Shown here in pieces: positions 1-5,251 of a DNA stretch of 5,486 bases; the first letter of the stretch is position 1; the number at the start of each line of letters is the position of its first letter. The stretch spans positions 1 to 5,486 of the forward strand of contig MNUP01000064.1 in the NCBI GenBank assembly GCA_001871075.1, in the 5' to 3' direction. Made by a program: the position numbers and the translations under genes. The stretch is from Candidatus Desantisbacteria bacterium CG1_02_49_89. Lineage in GTDB: Bacteria; Desantisbacteria; UBA1551. The notes below the pieces were generated by a model. It was not told the DNA's origin. It ran no database searches and was given only the letters and a program-made list of their open reading frames with translations.

Positions 1-996
1 CTGCTGGGCCACGGGGCCGGCGGAAAATTGATGCATAATCTGATAAAAGAGATGTTCGTAAAGGCGTTCGGGAATCCCGCCCTGAACAGGCTTGATGACG
101 GCGCCGTTATCAGAATGTCTTCAGGGGAAAGGATCGCCTGCTCAACGGATTCATACGTGGTGGACCCGGTTTTTTTCAGGGGCGGGGACATAGGCAGGCT
201 GTCTGTGTGCGGGACGGTGAACGACCTTTCGATGTGCGGGGCAAGACCGCTTTTCATCACGCTTGCCCTGATAATAGAGGAGGGGTTCCCGGTTTCTGAC
301 CTTGAAAGGATATCGCTGTCAGCGGCAAAGACCGCGGCTGAAGCAGGTGTTAAGGTAGTGACAGGGGACCTCAAAGTTGTGCCCAAAGGGAAGGTAGACA
401 AGATCTTCACCAACACAAGCGGCATCGGGACAGTAAAAAAAGGAGTGGATGTTTCCGGCTCAAACGCAGGGCCGGGAGATTCGGTCATATTAAGCGGGTT
501 CATGGGTGACCACGAGATAGCGGTGCTGAGCGGCAGGGCGGGTTTTGATCTCAGCGTGAAAATAAAAAGCGACTGCCAGCCTTTGAACAAGATCGTCCAG
601 AAGATCCTCTGCCTGCCGGAAGCAGTGCGCTGCCTCAGGGACCCGACGCGCGGGGGCCTGGCAACAACCCTGAACGAGATATGCGTTTCGTCAAATGCCG
701 GGATGGAGATCGACGAGGCATTAGTGCCTGTCAGGAGCGCGGTCCGTTCGGCATGCGGCATGCTGGGGTTCGACCCGTTTTACCTGGCAAACGAAGGCAA
801 GTTCGCGGCAATCGTGAAAGAAAAATACGCGGGAAGGATCCTGAGGATCATAAGGGCTGAAAAAGAAGGCAGGGATGCGGCTGTCATAGGCAGAGTGGTG
901 AACACGCACAGGGGAGAGGTTATTCTCAGGACGCGTTCAGGCGGAAGAAGGATCCTGGGAATGCTTGCGGGCGAGCAGCTGCCAAGGATATGCTAA
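1..996 (+). CDS. hypE: Hydrogenase maturation protein HypE, 5'-truncated by the window edge
   Basis: HypE makes the cyanide ligands of the [NiFe]-hydrogenase iron centre. HypF carbamoylates its C-terminal cysteine, and HypE then dehydrates the group using ATP to a thiocyanate. The frame is open from base 1 and begins LLGHGAGGKLMHNLI, the usual HypE N-terminus, so only a few codons are missing and the TTG/ATG codons at 28 and 31 are internal. Visible family signatures are the LDD metal/ATP-binding segment near residue 31, the stretch STDSYVVDPVFF then GGDIG, CGTVNDLSMCGA, the glycine-rich RDPTRGGL of the AIRS C-terminal domain, and FDPFYLANEGK. It ends exactly in PRIC, the conserved tail carrying the modified cysteine, so the 3' end is intact and the protein is probably functional. 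HypE is normally the last gene of a hyp operon, so hypD, hypC or similar genes are expected to the left. No terminator is obvious after the stop. Confidence 0.96.
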   Translation: MLGHGAGGKLMHNLIKEMFVKAFGNPALNRLDDGAVIRMSSGERIACSTDSYVVDPVFFRGGDIGRLSVCGTVNDLSMCGARPLFITLALIIEEGFPVSDLERISLSAAKTAAEAGVKVVTGDLKVVPKGKVDKIFTNTSGIGTVKKGVDVSGSNAGPGDSVILSGFMGDHEIAVLSGRAGFDLSVKIKSDCQPLNKIVQKILCLPEAVRCLRDPTRGGLATTLNEICVSSNAGMEIDEALVPVRSAVRSACGMLGFDPFYLANEGKFAAIVKEKYAGRILRIIRAEKEGRDAAVIGRVVNTHRGEVILRTRSGGRRILGMLAGEQLPRIC

Positions 997-1028
997 ATAC
1001 AATCGTTAACCACGAATTAACCCCTGCG

Positions 1029-1043
1029 GGTTTCTGCGAAACC
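1029..1043. repeat. Small perfect hairpin in the hypE-nucleotidyltransferase spacer
   Basis: GGTTTC (1029-1034) and GAAACC (1038-1043) form a 6-bp stem with a 3-nt loop. A second short stem lies nearby, AGAGC 1066-1070 with GCTCT 1081-1085. Neither is followed by a T-run, so they are not convincing intrinsic terminators. The spacer 997-1159 otherwise holds a 10-bp direct repeat starting CACGGATT (near 1090 and 1100) and the array at 1112-1150. I see no credible gene in it. Confidence 0.4.
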
Positions 1044-1111
1044 ATAACGCTGGGGCCTACGAACCAGAGCTGGGTCGATGGCTCTCCGGCACGGATTAAC
1101 ACGGATTTTAG

Positions 1112-1150
1112 ACTATATAAACTGTGTAAACTTTGTAAACTGTGTAAACT
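1112..1150. repeat. 9-bp tandem repeat array, four units
   Basis: Four consecutive nonamers read ACTATATAA (1112), ACTGTGTAA (1121), ACTTTGTAA (1130) and ACTGTGTAA (1139), with a partial ACT at 1148-1150. Units vary at positions 4-6 only. The array ends 9 nt before the nucleotidyltransferase start codon and fills the place where a ribosome binding site would be expected. It resembles the 7- and 8-bp arrays downstream of mraZ in design but not in sequence. Confidence 0.85.
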
Positions 1151-1159
1151 AATACTACT

Positions 1160-2776
1160 ATGGAAAATGGACTGAAACAAAAACTATTGAAACTCAAAGT
1201 GCTAAGCAACATGCACCGTTTCTTTGAAAGTAAGGGCGCCAGGCTTTTCCTTGTCGGCGGGTATATAAGGGATGCCCTGCTCGGAAGGGACACAAAAGAC
1301 CTGGATTTTACCTTCAAGGGCGATGTCATAACCCTGGCAAGGCAGTACGCGAAAAAAATAAAAGGCGCGTTTGTCCTGTTAGACGAAAAGAACGCCACGG
1401 CAAGGGTTATATATAAGGAAACGGGGCTAAAGCCCCTAGTCCAGGGGAAGGGAACGGGGCTCCCTCCTAACAAAAATGGCAGCTTGCCCGCCAATCTTGC
1501 TGGGCGGGGGTCTTCGAAAAGCCCTCCGAAGAGTCCGCATCCCCGATGTAACATCGGGGCATCGGACCTAGTCCATAAAAAAGATAAGAATACAGAGTGG
1601 TGGTTTGATTTCACGGGAATGGCCGGCCGAGGCATAGCCGAGGACCTTTCACGCAGGGATTTTACTTTTAACGCAATGGCGGTAAACTTGCAGGAATTTT
1701 TTAAAACCGGAAAGATGGAAATAATAGATCCGTTTAACGGGATGAAGGATTTGCAAAAATGCATTGTAAGGATGGTTAATGAAAAATCTTTCAGGGATGA
1801 CCCGCTGCGGCTCCTGCGCGCTTTCAGGTTCTCCGCTGCCTTAGATTTTTGCATAGACGGGAAAACCGCGCGGGCAATTGCGTCATATGCCCGCTTGATA
1901 CGGAATGCAAGCGGTGAGAGGATAAGGGAAGAAATATTCGCGATCTTTAAAACCGGAGATTCCTGCCGATCCATTAAAGACATGGACAGGGCAGGCCTTC
2001 TGGGCTGGATATTCCCGGGAATTTCCAAAATAAAGAATGAAAAAGGTTTATGGAAACATTCGGTTAGAACGCTTTGGTGCCTGGAGCAGATCCTCGGGAA
2101 TAAAATTGCCTCAGGTATACAGCCAGGGCAAAAGAAAGGATCTGTATCTCATTTCAATGAAACAGTATGCGATCCGAGAACAAGGATAGAGCTTTTAAAG
2201 TTCGCGTGTCTTTTCCATGACGCGGGCAAGCCGCGCACGAAGAAGATAAAAGGGGACAGGTTCAGTTTTTACGGGCACGAGCATACGGGCGCAAAGATCA
2301 TGGAAAAGCTCTGCCTGCGCCTGCGCCTGAGCAACAGGGAAACCAGGATACTTGAAAATATCGTCCGTTTCCATATGCGGGCGCATTACCTCGCGAACCT
2401 TAAAGAAGTGAGCGAGCGCGCTGTTTCAAAGCTGATACGGGACTGCGGGGATGAGCTCATAGAACTGCTTTTTTTCACGCTTGCTGATTTCCTGGCAACC
2501 CCGCGCGAGCTTAAGAAGCTGGACGCGCGCAAATACAGGAAAACGATCAGGAGGATCTTTAAGCGTTATGATTCGGCGAAAAAAATAAGTAACCTTCCCA
2601 GGCTGGTGAACGGGTATGACCTGATGAAGGAATTCTCTCTCCAGCAGGGGCCGTTAGTAGGGAAGTTGTTGAACGAAGTGGAGCTGGCAAGGTCTGAAAA
2701 TAAAATAAAGACCCGCCAGGAAGCTCTTGGGCTTGCAGAGTTATTGTTAAAGGGAAAATTATGCCGGATGAAATAA
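1160..2776 (+). CDS. CCA-adding enzyme / poly(A) polymerase-family nucleotidyltransferase with HD domain
   Basis: A class II nucleotidyltransferase that most likely adds or repairs the tRNA 3'-CCA end; an A-adding enzyme or poly(A) polymerase cannot be excluded from sequence alone. The head domain has FLVGGYIRDALLG (G33-G34, R37-D38) and the catalytic metal-binding pair D47-x-D49. Further on are EDLSRRDFTFNAMA (residues 161-174), DDPLRLLRAFRFSA (213-226) and GERIREEIF of the neck. An HD phosphohydrolase domain follows (HD at 353-354 in CLFHDAGKP, then GHEHTGA), typical of CCA enzymes with 2',3'-cyclic phosphodiesterase/phosphatase activity. The protein is long at 538 aa, mainly because residues 95-138 are a low-complexity insert between IYK and WWFDFT, where relatives have a short loop (see the insert feature). 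The ATG at 1160 has no Shine-Dalgarno sequence; ATG 1211 (M18), still upstream of the GG motif, is the alternative start. It overlaps the next gene by 16 nt. Confidence 0.9.
   Translation: MENGLKQKLLKLKVLSNMHRFFESKGARLFLVGGYIRDALLGRDTKDLDFTFKGDVITLARQYAKKIKGAFVLLDEKNATARVIYKETGLKPLVQGKGTGLPPNKNGSLPANLAGRGSSKSPPKSPHPRCNIGASDLVHKKDKNTEWWFDFTGMAGRGIAEDLSRRDFTFNAMAVNLQEFFKTGKMEIIDPFNGMKDLQKCIVRMVNEKSFRDDPLRLLRAFRFSAALDFCIDGKTARAIASYARLIRNASGERIREEIFAIFKTGDSCRSIKDMDRAGLLGWIFPGISKIKNEKGLWKHSVRTLWCLEQILGNKIASGIQPGQKKGSVSHFNETVCDPRTRIELLKFACLFHDAGKPRTKKIKGDRFSFYGHEHTGAKIMEKLCLRLRLSNRETRILENIVRFHMRAHYLANLKEVSERAVSKLIRDCGDELIELLFFTLADFLATPRELKKLDARKYRKTIRRIFKRYDSAKKISNLPRLVNGYDLMKEFSLQQGPLVGKLLNEVELARSENKIKTRQEALGLAELLLKGKLCRMK
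1443..1574. repeat. In-frame palindrome-rich insert within the nucleotidyltransferase gene
   Basis: The 8-mer CCTAGTCC occurs at 1435-1442 and again at 1567-1574. The distance is 132 bp, exactly 44 codons, so both copies are read in the same phase (Leu-Val). Between them are stacked inverted repeats: CCCGCC 1487-1492 with GGCGGG 1503-1508; TCTTCG 1511-1516 with CGAAGA 1527-1532; and a long hairpin at 1533-1567. Another hairpin, GGGGCT-AA-AGCCCC (1423-1436), abuts the left direct repeat. The encoded 44 residues are rich in Gly, Ser, Pro and Lys, unlike the rest of the protein. Excising one repeat plus the intervening DNA restores a compact loop leading into WWFDFT. The pattern resembles protein-coding palindromic elements such as Rickettsia RPEs, although no sequence relationship is claimed. 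Confidence 0.65.
1533..1567. repeat. Long hairpin inside the in-frame insert
   Basis: CCCCGATGT (1541-1549) and ACATCGGGG (1551-1559) are perfect inverted copies around one base. They are enclosed by GTCCG (1533-1537) and CGGAC (1563-1567) across a 3-nt mismatched internal loop. This gives 14 pairs over 17 positions, far more than coding constraint alone would produce. Confidence 0.85.
2749..2755 (+). promoter_or_regulatory. Ribosome binding site of the URO-D-like gene inside the upstream gene
   Basis: AAAGGGA at 2749-2755 leaves 6 nt between its last G and the ATG at 2761. It lies within the last codons of the nucleotidyltransferase gene and supports the ATG at 2761 as the true start, giving a 16-nt gene overlap and probable translational coupling. 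Confidence 0.65.
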
Positions 2777-4023
2777 TAATTCCGTCGAAAGACAGAGATG
2801 TCCTGCGCCGGCTGGCAGAGGAAACGGCGGAAATAGCCGCATTGCCGGCGCATAAGGAAAAAGCCGGGTTATGGACCAGGCTTAATGACCTGCGATCCGC
2901 GCGCCCGATGGTGCTGATCTCCCAGGTCTGCTGGAATGAAATGAACTTAGATAACGAACTTACTCTGCAGACCAGCCATCCGTGGGCAAGGGGCCAGGAA
3001 TTCGGATTCCGCGCTTCTCTTTATAAATGGAGGCACATGCCTGATGATATGTTTTTCGGCGATTCTTTCTGGTCTCCCCTGGCTATACGCAGCACGGGCT
3101 TCGGCATAGACGAAGACGTGGACATAGTTAAAACAGATGAGACCAGCGATGTTGTATCGCGGCATTTCAATGTCCAGATACGCAATCCGGAAGATATAGA
3201 AAAGATCTTAATGCCCGTAGTAACCCATAATGAGAAAGCAACAGAAGCCGAGTACCAAACCATGAGCGAACTATATAAAGGTATTATGCCGGTAAAAAAG
3301 GTCGGGCGCACGCATATATGGTTCGCGCCCTGGGACAACCTGATCCGCTGGTACGGCATCAAGGAAGCCATGATGGATATGATCGATCGGCCGGAAATGG
3401 TGAACAGCGCTGTATCCCGAGTGGTTGACGGGTATATGGCAGAACTTGACCAGCTGGAAAAACTGAACCTTCTTTCACTGGAAACCACGGGAGTCGGGTC
3501 AGGGGGTTACGGGAACACAAGCGATCTGCCCGGAGCCGGCTGCGATCCGGGCTACGCGCGCCCGCATGACCTGTGGGGTTGTTCGAACGCGCAGATCTTT
3601 TCTGAAGTGTCCCCGGATATGCACTGGGAATTCGCGATAAGGCACGATATGCGCTGGCTGGAACGCTGGGGGTTGAATTATTACGGATGCTGCGAGCCGC
3701 TCGATAGGAAAATACACATCCTGCGCCGCATTCCCAATCTCCGCAAGATCTCTATATCGCCGTGGGCTGACATAGACCGGGCTGTTGAAAATATCGGCAG
3801 TGATTTTGTGGTCAGCTATAAGCCTAATCCTGCGATCCTGGCCGAGGAAAGCTGGCACCCGGAAAGAGCCCGGGCAGCGCTGCGTAAAGTGCTGGAAAGA
3901 ACAGGCAAAAAATGCCACGTAGAAATTATCCTGAAAGATATTTCCACCGTGCGCTATAAACCGCAGAGACTGTGGGAATGGTCCCGCATAGCCATGGAAA
4001 CAGCAGAAGAATTCAGCAGATAA
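2761..4023 (+). CDS. Uroporphyrinogen decarboxylase (URO-D) superfamily protein, methyltransferase-like
   Basis: A 420-aa soluble protein of the URO-D/MtaA TIM-barrel superfamily; the exact reaction is unknown. Recognisable segments are the central PWDNLIRWYGIKEAMMDMIDRPEMV, the late NYYGCCEPLD (C310, C311), IPNLRKISISPWADIDRAVENIG, and the C-terminal HVEIILKDISTVRYKPQRLWEW. In corrinoid-dependent members (MtaA, MtbA, CmuA types) a cysteine near this place binds the zinc that activates the thiol acceptor, so C310/C311 are candidate ligands. H269 and C261/C274 may contribute. The HemE N-terminal RQAGR motif of true uroporphyrinogen decarboxylase is absent and the protein is longer than HemE, so haem synthesis is unlikely. 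No signal peptide or membrane segment is seen. No corrinoid protein or partner methyltransferase gene is adjacent; the upstream neighbour is the overlapping nucleotidyltransferase. The family assignment is firm; the substrate is not. Confidence 0.82.
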   Translation: MPDEIIIPSKDRDVLRRLAEETAEIAALPAHKEKAGLWTRLNDLRSARPMVLISQVCWNEMNLDNELTLQTSHPWARGQEFGFRASLYKWRHMPDDMFFGDSFWSPLAIRSTGFGIDEDVDIVKTDETSDVVSRHFNVQIRNPEDIEKILMPVVTHNEKATEAEYQTMSELYKGIMPVKKVGRTHIWFAPWDNLIRWYGIKEAMMDMIDRPEMVNSAVSRVVDGYMAELDQLEKLNLLSLETTGVGSGGYGNTSDLPGAGCDPGYARPHDLWGCSNAQIFSEVSPDMHWEFAIRHDMRWLERWGLNYYGCCEPLDRKIHILRRIPNLRKISISPWADIDRAVENIGSDFVVSYKPNPAILAEESWHPERARAALRKVLERTGKKCHVEIILKDISTVRYKPQRLWEWSRIAMETAEEFSR

Positions 4024-4129
4024 AAAAGTTTTTACGCTTTCTTTATAAAGTATAAACCCCGGAACAACCCGCAGGAAAAGCACCTCTGAGTTTTTTTTCA
4101 AAAAAAAAACCTAAAAATCATGGTTTAAC

Positions 4130-4157
4130 AAAAAAATGGGGTCAAACCCACTTTTTT
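4130..4157 (+). terminator. Probable intrinsic terminator between the URO-D-like gene and mraZ
   Basis: TGGG (4137-4140) pairs with CCCA (4147-4150) around a 6-nt loop. The flanking A-tract 4130-4136 can pair with the T-tract 4152-4157 across one bulged C, giving an A-stem-T structure that could work in both directions. The GC part is short, so strength is uncertain. It would end the nucleotidyltransferase/URO-D transcript and insulate mraZ. A T8 tract (4091-4098) followed by an A10 tract (4100-4109) lies upstream, but no GC-rich stem precedes it. Confidence 0.5.
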
Positions 4158-4158
4158 C

Positions 4159-4186
4159 TTGACAAATCCCATTTTTTGTATATAAT
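4159..4186 (+). promoter_or_regulatory. Sigma70-type promoter of mraZ
   Basis: A perfect -35 box TTGACA (4159-4164) and a perfect -10 box TATAAT (4181-4186) are separated by 16 nt. Transcription would start near 4192-4194, giving a leader of about 40 nt that contains the operator repeats. The -35 box directly abuts the terminator T-tract. Confidence 0.85.
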
Positions 4187-4195
4187 GGTAGATTG

Positions 4196-4231
4196 AAGTG
4201 GTAGAAAGTGGTGTAAAAGGGAGGGAAGTGG
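4196..4231 (+). promoter_or_regulatory. MraZ-type operator: 10-bp-phased direct repeats
   Basis: AAGTGG occurs at 4196, 4206 and 4226, and a degenerate AAAGGG fills the phase at 4216, so four boxes repeat exactly every 10 bp between the -10 box and the mraZ start. MraZ proteins are known to bind short G-rich direct repeats spaced one helical turn apart upstream of their own gene (TGGGN with 5-nt gaps in Escherichia coli; AAAGTG-like boxes in Mollicutes). Autoregulation by the downstream MraZ is therefore the natural inference. Confidence 0.8.
4219..4224 (+). promoter_or_regulatory. Ribosome binding site of mraZ, embedded in the operator
   Basis: GGGAGG (4219-4224) lies 8 nt before the GTG at 4233 and selects this GTG as the start. 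It coincides with the degenerate third operator box, which probably explains why that box reads AAAGGG instead of AAGTGG. Confidence 0.75.
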
Positions 4232-4232
4232 A

Positions 4233-4679
4233 GTGTTCTCCGGCGAATATTCTCATGCTATTGATAAGAAAGGCAGGCTGATAATACCCTCCAGGTTCAG
4301 GGAGATCCTGACTGAAAGGTATGAGGAAAAGTTCATAATGACCAAGGGACTTGATACCTGCCTTTTGCTTTATCCGGCTGACGAGTGGAATGAACTTGAG
4401 AAAAAAATGAAGGAAGTTTCCACTGTCACCAACCCAAGCGCGCGCGCTTTTAAAAGGTTTATGATCGCGGGCGCGATAGAATGCACTGTTGATAAGCAGG
4501 GCAGGATAATGATCCCTTCAAACCTGCGCGTGTACGCCCAGATAACAAGGGATGTTGTGATAACCGGAAATCTGGAAAAGGTGGAGATCTGGGCAAAAGA
4601 GAGATGGCAGGAATACTGGAAAGCCTCCAAGCCGATCGAGGAGCTTGCCAGGGAGATAGGGGAGGATGTAAAACTATAA
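4233..4679 (+). CDS. mraZ: Transcriptional regulator MraZ
   Basis: A 148-aa DNA-binding protein with two SpoVT/AbrB-like MraZ half-domains. Each carries the signature DKxGRxxIPSxxR: DKKGRLIIPSRFR at residues 11-23 and DKQGRIMIPSNLR at 87-99. The start FSGEYSHAIDKKGR is typical of the family, and the length fits the usual 140-150 aa. MraZ forms ring oligomers that bind repeated boxes ahead of its own gene and controls the division and cell-wall (dcw) cluster. GTG is the start, supported by the ribosome binding site at 4219-4224. The gene has its own strong promoter and phased operator. The oddity is downstream: rsmH (mraW) normally follows within tens of bases, but here an 8-bp tandem array begins at 4681 and no gene follows to the window end. 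Confidence 0.96.
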   Translation: MFSGEYSHAIDKKGRLIIPSRFREILTERYEEKFIMTKGLDTCLLLYPADEWNELEKKMKEVSTVTNPSARAFKRFMIAGAIECTVDKQGRIMIPSNLRVYAQITRDVVITGNLEKVEIWAKERWQEYWKASKPIEELAREIGEDVKL

Positions 4680-4680
4680 A

Positions 4681-4715
4681 CGTGTCAACGTATCAACGTG
4701 TCAGAGTGTCAGAGT
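4681..4715. repeat. 8-bp tandem repeat array, copy 1
   Basis: Four octamers, CGTGTCAA (4681), CGTATCAA (4689), CGTGTCAG (4697) and AGTGTCAG (4705), are followed by AGT. The array starts 2 nt after the mraZ stop codon. The same unit, count and terminal AGT recur at 5011-5045. Confidence 0.9.
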
Positions 4716-4733
4716 AGGTTCTAACTAAAAAGT

Positions 4734-4750
4734 CCCGCCTCATCGGCGGG
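4734..4750 (-). terminator. Terminator-like hairpin on the minus strand
   Basis: CCCGCC (4734-4739) and GGCGGG (4745-4750) form a 6-bp GC stem with a 5-nt loop. Read on the minus strand, it is followed after two bases by five T (4731-4727). No minus-strand gene in the window would use it, so it may simply be a repeat half-palindrome. Confidence 0.35.
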
Positions 4751-4799
4751 TCGCCATGCCTCGCCGGCAGGTCGCCGAAGTGGTGACCGAAGTGGCGAC
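4750..4799. repeat. Imperfect palindrome with internal direct repeat
   Basis: GTCGCCA (4750-4756) and TGGCGAC (4793-4799) are perfect 7-bp inverted repeats. Inside, CCGAAGTGG is repeated directly. The block adjoins the hairpin at 4734-4750 and looks like part of the same composite repeat. Confidence 0.55.
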
Positions 4800-4803
4800 A
4801 AAG

Positions 4804-4824
4804 CTCAAAGGTCAAAGGTTAAAG
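4804..4824. repeat. 7-bp tandem repeat, three units
   Basis: CTCAAAG (4804), GTCAAAG (4811) and GTTAAAG (4818) are consecutive heptamers, each differing from the next by one base. Confidence 0.7.
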
Positions 4825-4843
4825 CTTAGAATAAAATTCCTTC

Positions 4844-4878
4844 ATTGTAAATTGTAAATTGCAAATTTTAAATTGTAA
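4844..4878. repeat. 7-bp tandem repeat array, five units
   Basis: ATTGTAA at 4844 and 4851, ATTGCAA at 4858, ATTTTAA at 4865 and ATTGTAA at 4872 run without gaps. It is very AT-rich and sits just before pseudoknot-like element A. Confidence 0.9.
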
Positions 4879-4894
4879 AAAACGGAATACATAC

Positions 4895-5008
4895 TAACTC
4901 AAATACATATCCGCCGCGAATTACTCTTCAAGGGTCCGCATTCACCTTTTCACGCTTGGGCGGATTCATCGATACCTTTACCGCGGACCCGTCCCGCTCT
5001 TTTCAGAT
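4895..5008. other. Pseudoknot-like structured element, copy A
   Basis: Two inverted-repeat pairs are interlaced. TCCGCC (4910-4915) matches GGCGGA (4959-4964), extendable to 7 bp by A4909-T4965. GGGTCCGC (4932-4939) matches GCGGACCC (4983-4990). The order 5' S1, 5' S2, 3' S1, 3' S2 is H-type pseudoknot topology with gaps of 16, 19 and 18 nt. TAACT lies 11 nt before CCGCC, and GCTCT and CAGAT lie after the last strand, all shared with copy B. Weaker nested TCCGC/GCGGA pairings are also possible in this copy. It may be an RNA, a DNA cruciform or a mobile-element remnant; strand and function are unknown. Confidence 0.5.
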
Positions 5009-5010
5009 AC

Positions 5011-5045
5011 AGTGTCAACGTGTCAGCGTATCAACGTGTCAAAGT
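5011..5045. repeat. 8-bp tandem repeat array, copy 2
   Basis: AGTGTCAA (5011), CGTGTCAG (5019), CGTATCAA (5027) and CGTGTCAA (5035) are followed by AGT. It matches the array at 4681-4715 in unit, copy number and ending, and lies between elements A and B. Confidence 0.9.
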
Positions 5046-5071
5046 AACCGGCTAAACAGGCCAAACCGGCA

Positions 5072-5188
5072 TAACTGATACTATACTCCGCCTTAGTTAC
5101 GACTTTCTGGGCCCGCTTGCCCCCTTAAGCAAAGACTGGCGGACTACACTTGCCCTTCTGCGGGCCCTTGCTCTACATAACTACAGAT
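5072..5188. other. Pseudoknot-like structured element, copy B
   Basis: This has the same architecture as copy A. TCCGCC (5087-5092) pairs with GGCGGA (5138-5143), and GGGCCCGC (5109-5116) pairs with GCGGGCCC (5160-5167), with gaps of 16, 21 and 16 nt. TAACT is again 11 nt before CCGCC, and GCTCT (5170) and CAGAT (5184) follow. Relative to A, the fourth pair of stem 2 changes from T-A to C-G on both sides, while the loops have diverged strongly. A small TTGC/GCAA stem (5117-5120, 5129-5132) can form inside loop 2 in this copy only. Confidence 0.5.
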
Positions 5189-5200
5189 CATAGATGCTGC

Positions 5201-5251
5201 CGCCCATGGCTTTTGCCTGGGCGAGCCTCGCCCTGAGGTTTCAGGGCGGGG
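5201..5251. repeat. Two adjacent strong hairpins
   Basis: Hairpin 1 pairs CGCCCA (5201-5206) with TGGGCG (5218-5223), plus GGC/GCC inside around a TTTT loop. Hairpin 2 pairs CGCCCTGA (5229-5236) with TCAGGGCG (5241-5248) around GGTT, extended to 11 pairs (5226-5251) with one G-T wobble. Neither has a T-run. They follow element B and stop 4 nt before the MITE's flanking TA. Confidence 0.7.

Noticed and set aside
1096-1121. Possible promoter (TTAACA and TATATA) before the nucleotidyltransferase
   Set aside because: The spacer is only 12 nt, and the -10-like bases are part of the 9-bp tandem array.
990-1175. Small plus-strand frame ending in a repeated KLC pattern
   Set aside because: The repeats are only translation of the 9-bp array, and the frame overlaps the end of hypE and the next start; no independent evidence for a gene.
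1108-2028. Long minus-strand open frame of 306 codons opposite the nucleotidyltransferase gene
   Set aside because: It lies antisense to a gene with clear catalytic motifs, has a low-complexity composition and no family signature or ribosome binding site.
2761-4023. hemE (true uroporphyrinogen decarboxylase)
   Set aside because: The N-terminal RQAGR motif is absent, and the conserved C-terminal blocks fit the wider URO-D/methyltransferase superfamily.
4090-4110. T8/A10 palindrome as a terminator of the URO-D-like gene
   Set aside because: It is a pure A/T hairpin without a GC stem before the T-run; the structure at 4130-4157 is the better candidate.
4681-5045. CRISPR array
   Set aside because: Units are 7-8 bp and contiguous, with no 20-40 bp repeats separated by unique spacers.
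4895-5188. Integron attC site or HDV-like ribozyme
   Set aside because: attC arms are nested, not crossed, and lack the expected core sites here. An HDV-like fold needs P1 and P2 5' strands nearly adjacent, whereas here they are 16 nt apart.
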